In this document: one piece after another, positions 37,155-45,429 of the stretch | How the letters are laid out: each line of letters opens with the position of its first letter | How positions within the stretch are numbered: position 1 is the stretch's first letter | Assembly (NCBI RefSeq): GCF_030409305.1 | Contig: NZ_JAUFPQ010000009.1 | Span: 124,001-188,000 of the forward strand | Direction: 5' to 3' | DNA: 64,000 bases | Origin: Halomonas maura | GTDB taxonomy: Bacteria; Pseudomonadota; Gammaproteobacteria; Pseudomonadales; Halomonadaceae | Notes under the pieces: generated by a model | Database searches by the model: none | What the model saw: only the letters and a program-made list of their open reading frames with translations | Told to the model about the DNA's origin: nothing | Made by a program: the position numbers and the translations under genes

Positions 37155-38831
37155 TCAGTCCGACGGGCTCGAGGAGAGCTCCGCCTCGGCGGCGAGGATC
37201 TGCAGGTGGATTTCCGGCACCCGTCGCAGGTGCTCGCCCATCCAGGCCAGCAGCCTCGGGCGCAGGGCGAGGCGCAGGTCGGCGAGGGTATCGACGTGAA
37301 TCTCCTCGAGGCAGTCATCCAGCCAGTCACTGAAGGCGTCCTCGTCGAGGGGCGACGACTGGCTGGTATCGAGCAGCAGGCGACCGAGGCGCGTCCAGCC
37401 ATGCTCGGTGGCGGCCACCGTCAAGGCCAGGTGAAGCTGCCCATGGCGCGAGCGTTCTTCACCGCCGAGCCCCGGCAGGGGCGCCACCTCGTCCTGGCGA
37501 ATCATGCGCGGCGACTGGGGATGGCGCGCCTCGAGGTGCAGGCCCTCGGCATCCAGGCGGATCAGGTCGCCGTTCTGGGGCGCGAGGGGCGCGTCGATGC
37601 CCAGCTCCCGGGCGAGCGCCCGATGGGCCTCTTGATGGCGCGGCTCGCCATGCACCGGCAGCAGGCGTCGGGGGCGTACCCAGCCATAGAGGGTGGTCAG
37701 CTCCTCCTGGGCGGGGTGCCCGGAGGCATGCAGTTCCGGGTGGTTGGTGTCGTCCAACAGGGTGACGCCGAAGCGGCCCAGCGCGTCCTTCAGGCGCGCG
37801 ATCAGGCGCTCGTTGCCGGGGATGGTCCGGGACGAGAAGATCACGCTGTCGCCGCTCTCCAGCTCGAAGTGGCGATGGTTGCCTCGGGCCAGCCGGGACA
37901 GCGCCGCCCGGGGCTCGCCCTGGCTGCCGGTGGCGATCACCAGCACCTCCTCCGGGGGCAGGTAGCCGAGGTCGCAGACCGGCACCAGCCGCGGGAAGTC
38001 TTCCAGCAAGCCGAGCCCCCGGGCCACGCCCACCATGCGTTCCATGGAGCGGCCCATCAGGCTCACCCGGCGGCCGCAGCGCTCGGCGGCGCGGCCGATG
38101 GCCAGCACCCGGGCCAGGTTGCTGGCGAAGCAGCTGACCACCACCCGGCCCCGGCAGGTGCCGATGGCCGTCTCCAGGGCCCGTGACACCTCGCCCTCGC
38201 TGCGGGAGTGCCCGGGGAGGAGGGCGTTGGTGGAATCGCCCACCACCAGGTCGACCGGGGCCAGGGCGCGATAGGTCTCGGGGGCCACGGCCGGGCCGAT
38301 CAGCGGCTCGGGGTCGAGCTTCCAGTCGCCGGTGTGCAGCACCCGGTGCTCGCCGGCGGCGAGCAGCAGCGCGCAGCTCTCCGGAATGGAGTGGGTGAGC
38401 GGCAGGTAGCGCAGGGTGAAGGGGCCCGTCTCCAGGGCTTCGCCGGGCTCGATGACCCGGATGGCATCCTGGCGCAGGCCGCGCTCGGCGAACTTGGCGC
38501 GCAGCAGGCCGGCCGCCAGGGGCGTGGCATGGATCGGGCAGCCCCACTTCGGCCACAGCCAGGCGGCGGCGCCGATATGGTCCTCGTGGCCATGGGTGAT
38601 GATCAGCGCCGAGGGCCGGATGCCCATGGTGGCCAGGGTCGAGAGGTCGGGCACCTGCAGCGGGCTGTCCGGCAGGTCCTGGCGGATCATCATGCCGCAG
38701 TCCACCGCGATCCAGTCGCCCTCGTGGCCGTAGAGGCTCAGGTTCATGCCGATCTCGCCGCATCCGCCCAGCGGCAGGAAGTGCAGCGGCGGGCGGCGGC
38801 GGGGACGAATCTGGACACGGGGTCGGGGCAT
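37155..38831 (-). CDS. rnj: ribonuclease J-like metallo-beta-lactamase/beta-CASP nuclease
   Basis: Enzyme of 558 aa. The metal-binding motif HGHEDHIG is at residues 80-87, with later metal ligands in HTGDWKLD; the beta-CASP part carries VGDSTNALLPGHSRSE, VIATGSQGEP and HASGHPAQEEL, then LLPVHGEPRHQEAH. This is the RNase J layout (5'-3' exo- and endoribonuclease of RNA decay). The C-terminal 120 residues are a divergent RNase J-type tail. No clear ribosome-binding site precedes the ATG. RNase J is common in Firmicutes, rarer in gammaproteobacteria, which rely on RNase E. Confidence 0.82.
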   Translation of the reverse strand: MPRPRVQIRPRRRPPLHFLPLGGCGEIGMNLSLYGHEGDWIAVDCGMMIRQDLPDSPLQVPDLSTLATMGIRPSALIITHGHEDHIGAAAWLWPKWGCPIHATPLAAGLLRAKFAERGLRQDAIRVIEPGEALETGPFTLRYLPLTHSIPESCALLLAAGEHRVLHTGDWKLDPEPLIGPAVAPETYRALAPVDLVVGDSTNALLPGHSRSEGEVSRALETAIGTCRGRVVVSCFASNLARVLAIGRAAERCGRRVSLMGRSMERMVGVARGLGLLEDFPRLVPVCDLGYLPPEEVLVIATGSQGEPRAALSRLARGNHRHFELESGDSVIFSSRTIPGNERLIARLKDALGRFGVTLLDDTNHPELHASGHPAQEELTTLYGWVRPRRLLPVHGEPRHQEAHRALARELGIDAPLAPQNGDLIRLDAEGLHLEARHPQSPRMIRQDEVAPLPGLGGEERSRHGQLHLALTVAATEHGWTRLGRLLLDTSQSSPLDEDAFSDWLDDCLEEIHVDTLADLRLALRPRLLAWMGEHLRRVPEIHLQILAAEAELSSSPSD

Positions 38832-39020
38832 CGAGGAGGCAGGTGGCCGGGAAATGTGTCTTCACTATACGGGATCGTCGCCCGCGCCCACAACGAACCC
38901 CTTATCAAGTGGCTCACGTTATCCGCCTGGGTAGCCGAGTGGTGCCCGCGGGTCTGACCCGGCGGACGGATTTCGCTACAATGCGGACTCCCTCGTCCGC
39001 CCAACCGCAACGGTCATCCG

Positions 39021-39875
39021 ATGTCACACTACTATCGACTGGTGGTTTCCTGTCCCGATCGCCGGGGAATCGTCTCCCGGGTATCGACCTTCATTTCCGG
39101 GTATGGGGGCTCCATCACCGAGGCCAGCCAGCATTCCGATCTCGAGTCGGGACGCTTCTTCATGCGCTACGAGATCCTCGCCGATTCGATCGGCATGTCC
39201 CATGAGGCGCTGCGCGATGCCTTCGCACCGATCGCCGACGAATTCGCCATGGACTGGGCGCTCAACGACACCAGCCAGCGGCGCCGGGTGGTGCTGATGG
39301 TGTCCCGGGAGAGCCACTGCCTGGTGGACCTGCTCTACCGCTGGACCGCGGGCGAGCTCGATTGCGACATCGCCGCGGTGATCTCCAACCATGACGACCT
39401 TCGCGCCCTGGTCGAGTGGCACGGCATTGCCTATCACCATGTGCCGGTGAGTCCCGACGACAAGGCGCCGGCCTTCGCCGAGGTGCAGCGACTGGTGGAC
39501 GAGGCGCGCGCCGATTGCGTGGTGCTGGCGCGCTACATGCAGATCCTGCCGCCCAGCCTGTGCGAGCGCTATGCCGGGCGGGTGATCAATATCCACCACA
39601 GCTTCCTGCCGTCCTTCGCCGGTGCCAAGCCCTATCATCAGGCGCACCAGCGGGGCGTGAAACTGATCGGCGCGACCTGTCACTACGTGACCGAGGAACT
39701 CGATGCCGGGCCGATCATCGAGCAGGATATCCATCGGGTCAGCCACTGTCATACGCCCAACGACCTGGTGAGGTTCGGCCGCGACGTGGAGAAGGCCGTG
39801 CTGGCCCGCGGCCTGCGCTGGCACCTGGAGGATCGCGTGCTGGTGCACGGCAACAAGACCGTGGTCTTCGCCTGA
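39021..39875 (+). CDS. purU: formyltetrahydrofolate deformylase
   Basis: Enzyme of 284 aa that hydrolyses 10-formyl-THF to formate and THF, balancing one-carbon pools. An N-terminal ACT domain (residues 5-85, YYRLVVSCPDRRGIVSRVST) is followed by the formyltransferase domain with VLARYMQILPPSLCERYAGR, INIHHSFLPSF and GATCHYVTEELDAGPIIEQD, which carry the catalytic Asn-His-Asp set. Followed 12 bp later by an unrelated membrane protein gene. Confidence 0.94.
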   Translation: MSHYYRLVVSCPDRRGIVSRVSTFISGYGGSITEASQHSDLESGRFFMRYEILADSIGMSHEALRDAFAPIADEFAMDWALNDTSQRRRVVLMVSRESHCLVDLLYRWTAGELDCDIAAVISNHDDLRALVEWHGIAYHHVPVSPDDKAPAFAEVQRLVDEARADCVVLARYMQILPPSLCERYAGRVINIHHSFLPSFAGAKPYHQAHQRGVKLIGATCHYVTEELDAGPIIEQDIHRVSHCHTPNDLVRFGRDVEKAVLARGLRWHLEDRVLVHGNKTVVFA

Positions 39876-39887
39876 ACCGGAGGCGCG

Positions 39888-40559
39888 ATGTCGTTTTCCG
39901 AGCTGGTACTCGTACCGTGGCTGCTGTGGCTGGGGGCCGCCGTCTCGCTGGCCTTCGTCGGGCTGGCGCTGAGCCGGCGCCCCTGGCAGGCGCTGCTCGA
40001 CGACCATGCCCTGCAGCACCGCTGGCTGGCGGCCACGGTGATGGTCATGCTGCTGTGGCAGCTGCGCGCCCAGGCGGTCGACTGGCTCACCCTGCACCTG
40101 ATGTTTACCGCCCTGCTGACGCTGATCTTCAAGGCGCCCCTGGCGCTGCTTTCCATCGTCGCGGTGAACCTCGCCATGGTGCTGCTGGGGCGGGTCGAGT
40201 GGCCGCTGCTGGGCGTCAACGTGCTGGTCACCGGGGTGGTGCCGGCGCTGGTCATCAGCCTGGTCTGGCGGCTGGTGGATCGGCACCTGCCCGATCACCT
40301 GATGGTGTTCCTCTTCGTGGGCTGTTTCTTCGGCTCCGCCCTGGCCACGCTGGGGGCCGGCGGCGCCGCGGTGGGGCTGATGGCCCTCGGCGCGAGCGAT
40401 CCCGGCGCCATGCACCAGGCGCTGGAGTATGCCCGCTTCCTGCCCCTGCTGATGCCCTCGGAGGCCTTCATTACCGGCATGCTGATGAGCATCCTGCTGG
40501 TCTATCACCCCGACTGGGTCGCCACCTTCAACGATCACCGCTATATCGATACCAAATAG
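39888..40559 (+). CDS. CbiM-like energy-coupling-factor-type membrane protein
   Basis: Integral membrane protein of 223 aa with about six or seven helices. It resembles the CbiM/NikM-like S components (energy-coupling factor permeases), with LTLHLMFTALLTLIFKAPLA, LLGVNVLVTGVVPALVISL and LMPSEAFITGMLMS. No ATPase or T component is nearby, so its substrate (possibly a metal ion or vitamin) is not known. GGAGG precedes the ATG; probably co-transcribed with purU. Confidence 0.7.
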   Translation: MSFSELVLVPWLLWLGAAVSLAFVGLALSRRPWQALLDDHALQHRWLAATVMVMLLWQLRAQAVDWLTLHLMFTALLTLIFKAPLALLSIVAVNLAMVLLGRVEWPLLGVNVLVTGVVPALVISLVWRLVDRHLPDHLMVFLFVGCFFGSALATLGAGGAAVGLMALGASDPGAMHQALEYARFLPLLMPSEAFITGMLMSILLVYHPDWVATFNDHRYIDTK

Positions 40560-40561
40560 GG

Positions 40562-40589
40562 GTGAAGAGTGAAGAGTGAAGAGTGAAGA
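40562..40589 (+). repeat. heptamer tandem repeat (GTGAAGA)x4
   Basis: Four perfect copies of the 7-bp unit GTGAAGA begin 2 bp after the stop codon of the membrane protein gene. Related 7-bp or 21-bp arrays occur at 43882, 45306, 45388 and 63398. Confidence 0.85.
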
Positions 40590-40777
40590 AAAACTCCGAC
40601 CTCGGGCTGCCAATGGGTGAGCTGGGGTTTCCTCGGCCCTCGGCTCTTGCACAGCGGGAACACTGCCGGGATGTCGCAGGGCATTGATTAGCCGGTTCTT
40701 ATGCGGGCTTGCCGGGTCATGCATTGTCGCGCGTTATGGCATAGTGTGACCTTTTCGTTACTGACCCGAGAGGCTTC

Positions 40778-41119
40778 GTGAACGTCAAAGCTACCCCTGT
40801 CGCCCGGTCACCGAGGCTGCTGCGCCAGCAGATGCTGCGAGATAACCGCTTCTTCGGTCTTCACCAGATCTGGTTCGCCGTACTCTTGACCCCTGCCAGC
40901 CTGTATCTCATGCGCCTGTTCAGTCCGCTGCCATGGCAGTGGCTCGTGGTCCCCGGCTTCCTGGTGGCCTGGCTAGTGGTCGAGCTGCTGTTCCTTCGCC
41001 GTCGCCTGGCCATCCGGCGGCTGGCGGTGAAGCAGAGCCATGACGAGATCGTCCGCGAGGCCCTGCGCCACGGGGTCGCCTTGCAGGAGGTCCGGGTGAT
41101 CGACCGGGAGAGAGAATGA
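40778..41119 (+). CDS. hypothetical membrane protein
   Basis: Protein of 113 aa starting at GTG behind a GAGAGG site. Two transmembrane helices are visible (IWFAVLLTPASLYLMRLF and WLVVPGFLVAWLVVELLFL), followed by a basic cytoplasmic tail RRRLAIRRLAVKQSHDEIVR. I do not recognise the family. It is convergent with dinB, 10 bp apart. Confidence 0.55.
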   Translation: MNVKATPVARSPRLLRQQMLRDNRFFGLHQIWFAVLLTPASLYLMRLFSPLPWQWLVVPGFLVAWLVVELLFLRRRLAIRRLAVKQSHDEIVREALRHGVALQEVRVIDRERE

Positions 41120-41129
41120 TCCGGAGGCG

Positions 41130-42188
41130 TCAGATCGGCAGGCTGAGCTGCTGCCGGGCATCTTCCGGCAGTAGCCGTACCCCGACGCCCAGCAGGCGCA
41201 CCGGGCGATGGGCGCGGGCCCAGGCCTGCTCCAGCAGGCTCTGGTAGCTGGCCAGATCGGTCGAAAGCCCGCGGCTCTCGAGCGTCGTCAGGCTGAAGTC
41301 GTCGAAGCGCACCTTGACGAAGATGCCGGTCAGCGGCGGATGCCCGTGGCGGGCCAGGCGACCCGCCAGGCGCTCGCACAGCGGCGCCAGGGCCGCCCGG
41401 GCGCTCTCCAGGTCGGGCAGGTCGCGGTCGAAGGTGGACTCCACGCTCACCGACTTGCGCTCGCGCTCCACCCTGACCGGCCGCTCGTCGATGCCCCTGG
41501 CCAACTCGTAGAGGCGATGGCCGAACTTGCCGAATTCCTCGAGCAGCCGCTCCAGCGGCACCCGGCGCAGGTCGGCACAGGTGGCGATGTCGAGTGCCTC
41601 CAGCCGGGCTCCGGTGGCCGGTCCCACCCCATGCAGCTTCTTCACCGGCAGGGTCTCCACGAAGCCCTCGACCCGCTCGGGAGGAATCACCGTGAGGCCG
41701 TCGGGCTTGTCCCAGTCGCTGGCGATCTTGGCCAGGAACTTGGAGGGCGCCACGCCCACCGAGACGGTGATCCCGGTGCGGGCCAGGCACTGTTGCTTCA
41801 ACCACTGGGCCATCCAGGTGGCGCTGCCCTGGAAGCCCTCCACGTCGCTGACATCCAGGAAGGCCTCGTCCAGCGACAAGGGCTCCACCAGGGGCGTGAG
41901 CTCATGGAAGATGGCCTGGATCTGCCGGGAGACCTCCCGGTACTTGTCGAAGTCGCCGGGCAGCAGGGTCAGCTGCGGGCAGAGGCGCAGGGCCCGGGCG
42001 GTGGGCATGGCGGAGTGGATGCCATAGGACCGGGCGGGGTAGTTGCAGGTGGCGATGACTCCGCGATGCTCGCGCGAGCGGCCGATGGCGATGGGTATCT
42101 CCCGCAGGCTGGGGTCATCGCGCATCTCCACGGCCGCATAGAAGCAGTCGCAGTCGGCATGCAGGATCTTGCGGAGTCGCTGGGTCAT
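41130..42188 (-). CDS. dinB: DNA polymerase IV (Y family)
   Basis: Error-prone translesion polymerase of 352 aa. Catalytic motifs are ILHADCDCFYAAVEM (first Asp) and EPLSLDEAFLDVSD (Asp-Glu pair). The helix-hairpin-helix LHGVGPATGARLEALDI and the C-terminal little-finger domain follow; a beta-clamp motif-like end LLPEDARQQLSLPI is present. ATG at 42188 set by MTQRLRKILHAD; a GTG ten codons upstream is possible. It lies 54 bp after lexA on the same strand, so it is probably SOS-induced with it. Confidence 0.92.
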   Translation of the reverse strand: MTQRLRKILHADCDCFYAAVEMRDDPSLREIPIAIGRSREHRGVIATCNYPARSYGIHSAMPTARALRLCPQLTLLPGDFDKYREVSRQIQAIFHELTPLVEPLSLDEAFLDVSDVEGFQGSATWMAQWLKQQCLARTGITVSVGVAPSKFLAKIASDWDKPDGLTVIPPERVEGFVETLPVKKLHGVGPATGARLEALDIATCADLRRVPLERLLEEFGKFGHRLYELARGIDERPVRVERERKSVSVESTFDRDLPDLESARAALAPLCERLAGRLARHGHPPLTGIFVKVRFDDFSLTTLESRGLSTDLASYQSLLEQAWARAHRPVRLLGVGVRLLPEDARQQLSLPI

Positions 42189-42242
42189 GACGGAAGTATT
42201 GGCCGGTGAGGGTGTCACCGGCCAGCAGGAGGGGTTAGGGGG

Positions 42243-42902
42243 TTAGCCCAGGGCCTGGCCATTGCCGCCACGTATAACGCCCACCCCGATCCCCTCGATC
42301 TCCAGCGCCTGGTGGCGTAGGTCCACCTCGATGGGGGCGAAGTCGGGATTCTCGGCCTCCAGGGTCACGGTGTGGCCCTTGCGATGGAAGCGCTTGACGG
42401 TCACGTCGTCCTCCAGGCGGGCCACCACGATCTGGCCGTCACGGACCCGCTCGGTACGATGCACGGCGAGCAGGTCGCCTTCCAGGATGCCCACGTCCTT
42501 CATGGACAGCCCGCGAACGCGCAGCAGGTAATCGGCCCGGGGCGTGAAGTATTCCGGCGGCAGCGGGCAATAGCGGTCGATATGCTCGGCGGCCAGTATC
42601 GGGCTGCCGGCGGCCACCTCACCGATGATCGGCAGGCCCTGGGGGGCGTCGTCCTGGGGGGCATCGGGGGCCGCGGCCTCCGGCTCCTGGGCCGGCAGGC
42701 GAATGCCCCGGGAGGTGCCGCGGATCATGCGGATGGCGCCCTTGCGCTCCAGGGCCCGCAGGTGCTCCTCGGCGGCATTGGGCGACTTGAAGCCCAGGGC
42801 GCGGGAGATCTCGGCCCGGGTCGGGGGGTAGCCCAGTTCGTTCATGGTCTTGACGATGAAGTCGTAGACATTCTGCTGGCGCGGGGTGAGGGGGCGAGTC
42901 AT
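42243..42902 (-). CDS. lexA: LexA repressor
   Basis: SOS repressor-protease of 219 aa. The N-terminal winged helix reads [20 protein letters not shown], then [20 protein letters not shown]. The self-cleavage bond is Ala98-Gly99 (GEVAAGSPI), and the catalytic Ser133 (RGLSMKD) and Lys170 (VTVKRF) dyad is present. The linker (residues 70-90) is a little longer and Ala/Pro/Asp-rich. GGAGG precedes the ATG. Upstream of dinB and divergent from psrA. Confidence 0.95.
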   Translation of the reverse strand: MTRPLTPRQQNVYDFIVKTMNELGYPPTRAEISRALGFKSPNAAEEHLRALERKGAIRMIRGTSRGIRLPAQEPEAAAPDAPQDDAPQGLPIIGEVAAGSPILAAEHIDRYCPLPPEYFTPRADYLLRVRGLSMKDVGILEGDLLAVHRTERVRDGQIVVARLEDDVTVKRFHRKGHTVTLEAENPDFAPIEVDLRHQALEIEGIGVGVIRGGNGQALG

Positions 42903-42965
42903 GCGACCTCCGGGGCGGGAGCGGTGGGTGGCAGCCATGCTGCTCGTCTATTGGGCAAGTATACA

Positions 42966-42985
42966 GCATGGGTATCCATCCAGTA
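42966..42985 (-). promoter_or_regulatory. degenerate LexA-box candidate
   Basis: Reading TACTGGATGGATACCCATGC on the minus strand, 11 of 20 bases agree with TACTGTATATATATACAGTA, with a perfect left half. It lies 64 bp upstream of lexA. The right half is poor, so this is tentative. Confidence 0.35.
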
Positions 42986-43136
42986 AAAGGCCGGATCAGC
43001 GTTTCCGTGCCCTCCCAGACGCGCCCGCACCCGGCCTGGCAACGCGGGCAACGAGCTCCAGGCTTTCCCGTTTCAAACGCAGGGTCCTGTGCGCATTGAG
43101 GCGAGGCCCTTGGGTGTCATACACTCGACATATATT

Positions 43137-43150
43137 CAAACAAATGTTTC
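43137..43150 (+). promoter_or_regulatory. PsrA operator
   Basis: CAAAC-AAAT-GTTTC fits the PsrA consensus (C/G)AAAC-N2-4-GTTT(G/C) exactly. It lies 17 bp before the psrA ATG, overlapping the likely promoter, as expected for autorepression. Confidence 0.75.
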
Positions 43151-43167
43151 CAACCCGGACGCACGCC

Positions 43168-43839
43168 ATGGCTCAGCCCGATACCGTTACCCGCATCCTC
43201 GATACCGCCGAGGTGCTGTTCGCCGAGCGCGGCTTCGCCGAGACCTCGCTGCGCAACATCACCAGCAAGGCCAAGGTCAACCTCGCGGCGGTCAACTACC
43301 ACTTCGGCTCCAAGAAGTCGCTGATCCAGGCGGTCTTCGCCCGCTACCTCGACCCCTTCACGGCGCGCTTCCATACCGCCCTGGACGAGCTCGAGGCGCG
43401 CCACCCGGGGGAGGGCGACGAGATCCCCCTGGAGGAGCTGCTGGAGACCATGGCACGCACCGTGCTGGAGGTGCCGGCGGAGCGCAACAGCCTGAAGGTG
43501 TTCATGCGCCTGCTGGGGCTGGCCTACAGCCAGGCCCAGGGGCACCTGCGCCGCTACATCCAGGACGAGTACGGCAGCGTCTTCACCCGCTTCACCGAGC
43601 TGGTACGGCGGGCCACCCCCGACCTGCCGGATGCCGAGCGCTTCTGGCGGCTGCACTTCATGCTGGGCACGGTGATCTTCACCCTGTCGGGCCTGGATGC
43701 GCTGCGCGATATCGCCGAGAAGGACTACGACGAGCACATCACGGTGCGCGACCTGGTGCGTCGCCTGCGACCGGTGGTGGTCTCGGCCATGAACGCCCCC
43801 CTGCCGGAACCCCCGGCCGCGGTCCGTCAGGCGAGCTGA
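43168..43839 (+). CDS. psrA: TetR-family fatty-acid-responsive regulator PsrA
   Basis: Regulator of 223 aa. The N-terminus MAQPDTVTRILDTAEVLFAE and RGFAETSLRNITSKAKVNLA, then AVNYHFGSKKSLIQAVFARYL, closely follow Pseudomonas PsrA, which senses long-chain acyl-CoA/fatty acids and controls beta-oxidation and rpoS. The adjacency to lexA and the PsrA box upstream agree. The ATG at 43168 is preferred over one at 43144 that lies in the operator; no strong ribosome-binding site is seen. Confidence 0.88.
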   Translation: MAQPDTVTRILDTAEVLFAERGFAETSLRNITSKAKVNLAAVNYHFGSKKSLIQAVFARYLDPFTARFHTALDELEARHPGEGDEIPLEELLETMARTVLEVPAERNSLKVFMRLLGLAYSQAQGHLRRYIQDEYGSVFTRFTELVRRATPDLPDAERFWRLHFMLGTVIFTLSGLDALRDIAEKDYDEHITVRDLVRRLRPVVVSAMNAPLPEPPAAVRQAS

Positions 43840-43881
43840 AGGGCCAGGCAGGGGCCGTTGCCGGCGGAGTATGGGGTGTAG

Positions 43882-43951
43882 GGTGAGGAGTAAGGGGTGA
43901 AGAGTGAGGAGTAAGGGGTGAAGAGTGAGGAGTGAGCGGTGAAGCGTGGGG
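43882..43951 (+). repeat. 21-bp minisatellite built of heptamers
   Basis: Units GGTGAAGAGTGAGGAGTAAG-G repeat with period 21 (three heptamers), with one full, one near-full and two partial copies. It follows psrA by 42 bp. The strand is strongly G/A-rich. Beyond it, C-rich heptamer-like sequence runs to the end of pilC. Confidence 0.75.
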
Positions 43952-44036
43952 AGGATAGGAGCAATAACGGGGTAGGGGCCAAGTCCTCGCCACACCCCCA
44001 ACTCCAACCTCTCTACCCCAAACTCCTTACCAGCCT

Positions 44037-45269
44037 TCAAACCACGCTGCCCAGCTCGAAGATCGGCAGATACATGGAAACCACCAGGCCGCCGACCAGC
44101 AACCCCAGCACCACGATGATGAAGGGCTCGAGCAGCGAGGTGAGGGTGTCGACCATGTTGTCGACCTCCTCCTCGTAGTAGTCCGCCACCCGGTTAAGCA
44201 TGGCATCCAGCGAGCCCGCCTCCTCGCCGATGCCGACCATCTGTACCGCCAGCGGCGGGAACTGCTCGGTCATGCGCATGGCGAAGTGCAACTGCTGGCC
44301 CGTGGAAACATCCTCGCGCACCTGTTCGACGGCCCGCTCGTAGACCTTGTTGCCGGTGGCGCCCGCCGCGGTGTTCAGGGCCTCCACCAGGGGCACGCCG
44401 GCACCGAAGGTGGTGGCCAGGGTGCGGGCGTAACGCGCCACGGAAGACTTGTCGAGGATCTTGCCGATCACCGGGATGCGCAGCGACAGGGCATGCATGC
44501 GATAGGCGAAGGCTTCCGAACGCTTGATCCCGGCCCGCAAGAGGTAGATGAAGACCACCACGGAACCCAGGGACCAGAGCCAGTAGGCCTGGGCGAATTC
44601 CGAGAGCTGGATGGTCAGGCGGGTCATGGCCGGCAGTTCGGCGCCGAAGCCAGCGAAGAGGCTCTCGAACTGTGGCACCACCTTGATCAGCAGCAGGGCG
44701 GTGACACCGATGGCGACCACGATGACGGCGGCGGGGTACCAGAGCGCCTTCTTGATCCGCCCCTTGAGGGACTCGGTCTTCTCCTTGTAGGTGGCCACGC
44801 GCTCGAGCATGCTATCCAGCGAGCCCGACTGCTCGCCGGCCTCCACCAGGTTGGAGAACAGGCGGTCGAAGTGCTCCGGATGCCGCCTCAGGGCCTCCGA
44901 GAAGCTGGCGCCGGCCGCCACATCGTTCATCAGCTCCTGGACGAGACCGCTCATGGCCGGCTTCTTCAGGCTCTCGGCGACCACCTGGAAGGCCTGCAGC
45001 ACCGGCACGCCGGCGCGGATCATGGTGGCCATCTGCCGGGCGAACAGCATGATGTCGCGAGGCTTGATCTTGCCCATGCCGCCGCCGAGCCCGCTCTTGC
45101 GGCGAATGTTCTTGATCATGATGTTCTGGCCGGCGAGTTCCTGCTCGACCTCGACGCGCCTGCTGGCGATCGTCTCGCCGCTCACGCGCCTGCCGTGAGG
45201 GCCCTTGCCGGTCCATCGCCAGCGGTAGAGCTTGATCTTGTGGGACTTGCGTAGCGTCGCTGTGGCCAT
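44037..45269 (-). CDS. pilC: type IV pilus inner-membrane platform protein PilC
   Basis: GspF/PilC-family protein of 410 aa. Two repeated cytoplasmic T2SSF domains (residues 75-195 and 280-400; LFARQMATMIRAGVPVLQAF and RYARTLATTFGAGVPLVEAL) and three transmembrane helices (AAVIVVAIGVTALLLIKVV; LWSLGSVVVFIYLL; FIIVVLGLLVGGLVVSMYL). It anchors the assembly and retraction motors. AGGGA precedes the ATG. Same strand as pilB, 160 bp apart, separated by repeat sequence. Confidence 0.92.
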   Translation of the reverse strand: MATATLRKSHKIKLYRWRWTGKGPHGRRVSGETIASRRVEVEQELAGQNIMIKNIRRKSGLGGGMGKIKPRDIMLFARQMATMIRAGVPVLQAFQVVAESLKKPAMSGLVQELMNDVAAGASFSEALRRHPEHFDRLFSNLVEAGEQSGSLDSMLERVATYKEKTESLKGRIKKALWYPAAVIVVAIGVTALLLIKVVPQFESLFAGFGAELPAMTRLTIQLSEFAQAYWLWSLGSVVVFIYLLRAGIKRSEAFAYRMHALSLRIPVIGKILDKSSVARYARTLATTFGAGVPLVEALNTAAGATGNKVYERAVEQVREDVSTGQQLHFAMRMTEQFPPLAVQMVGIGEEAGSLDAMLNRVADYYEEEVDNMVDTLTSLLEPFIIVVLGLLVGGLVVSMYLPIFELGSVV

Positions 45270-45305
45270 GATCTAGATCCCTGCGCTGTTCTAATGGTTT
45301 TTTTG

Positions 45306-45427
45306 TTTGGTGTGTGGAGTTTGGTGCGTGGAGGTGTGTGGGGGTTGGTGTGTGGTTTGAGGCACCTTTCCTGGAGGCGTGCACATTCTCCTCACCCCGC
45401 ACCCCTAACTCCTCACCCTGTACCCCC
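45306..45427. repeat. two low-complexity heptamer tracts between pilB and pilC
   Basis: 45306-45362 repeats TTTGGTG, TGTGGAG, TTTGGTG, CGTGGAG and variants with a 7-bp beat. 45388-45427 is the inverse type, reading GGGGTGAGGAGTTAGGGGTG on the minus strand, close to the 43882 array. They fill the pilB-pilC spacer. Confidence 0.65.
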
Positions 45428-45429
45428 GA

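Noticed and set aside
39024..40724. Long minus-strand frame opposite purU and the CbiM-like gene
   Set aside because: Both plus-strand genes are well supported; the antisense product is a His/Gln/Gly-rich shadow.
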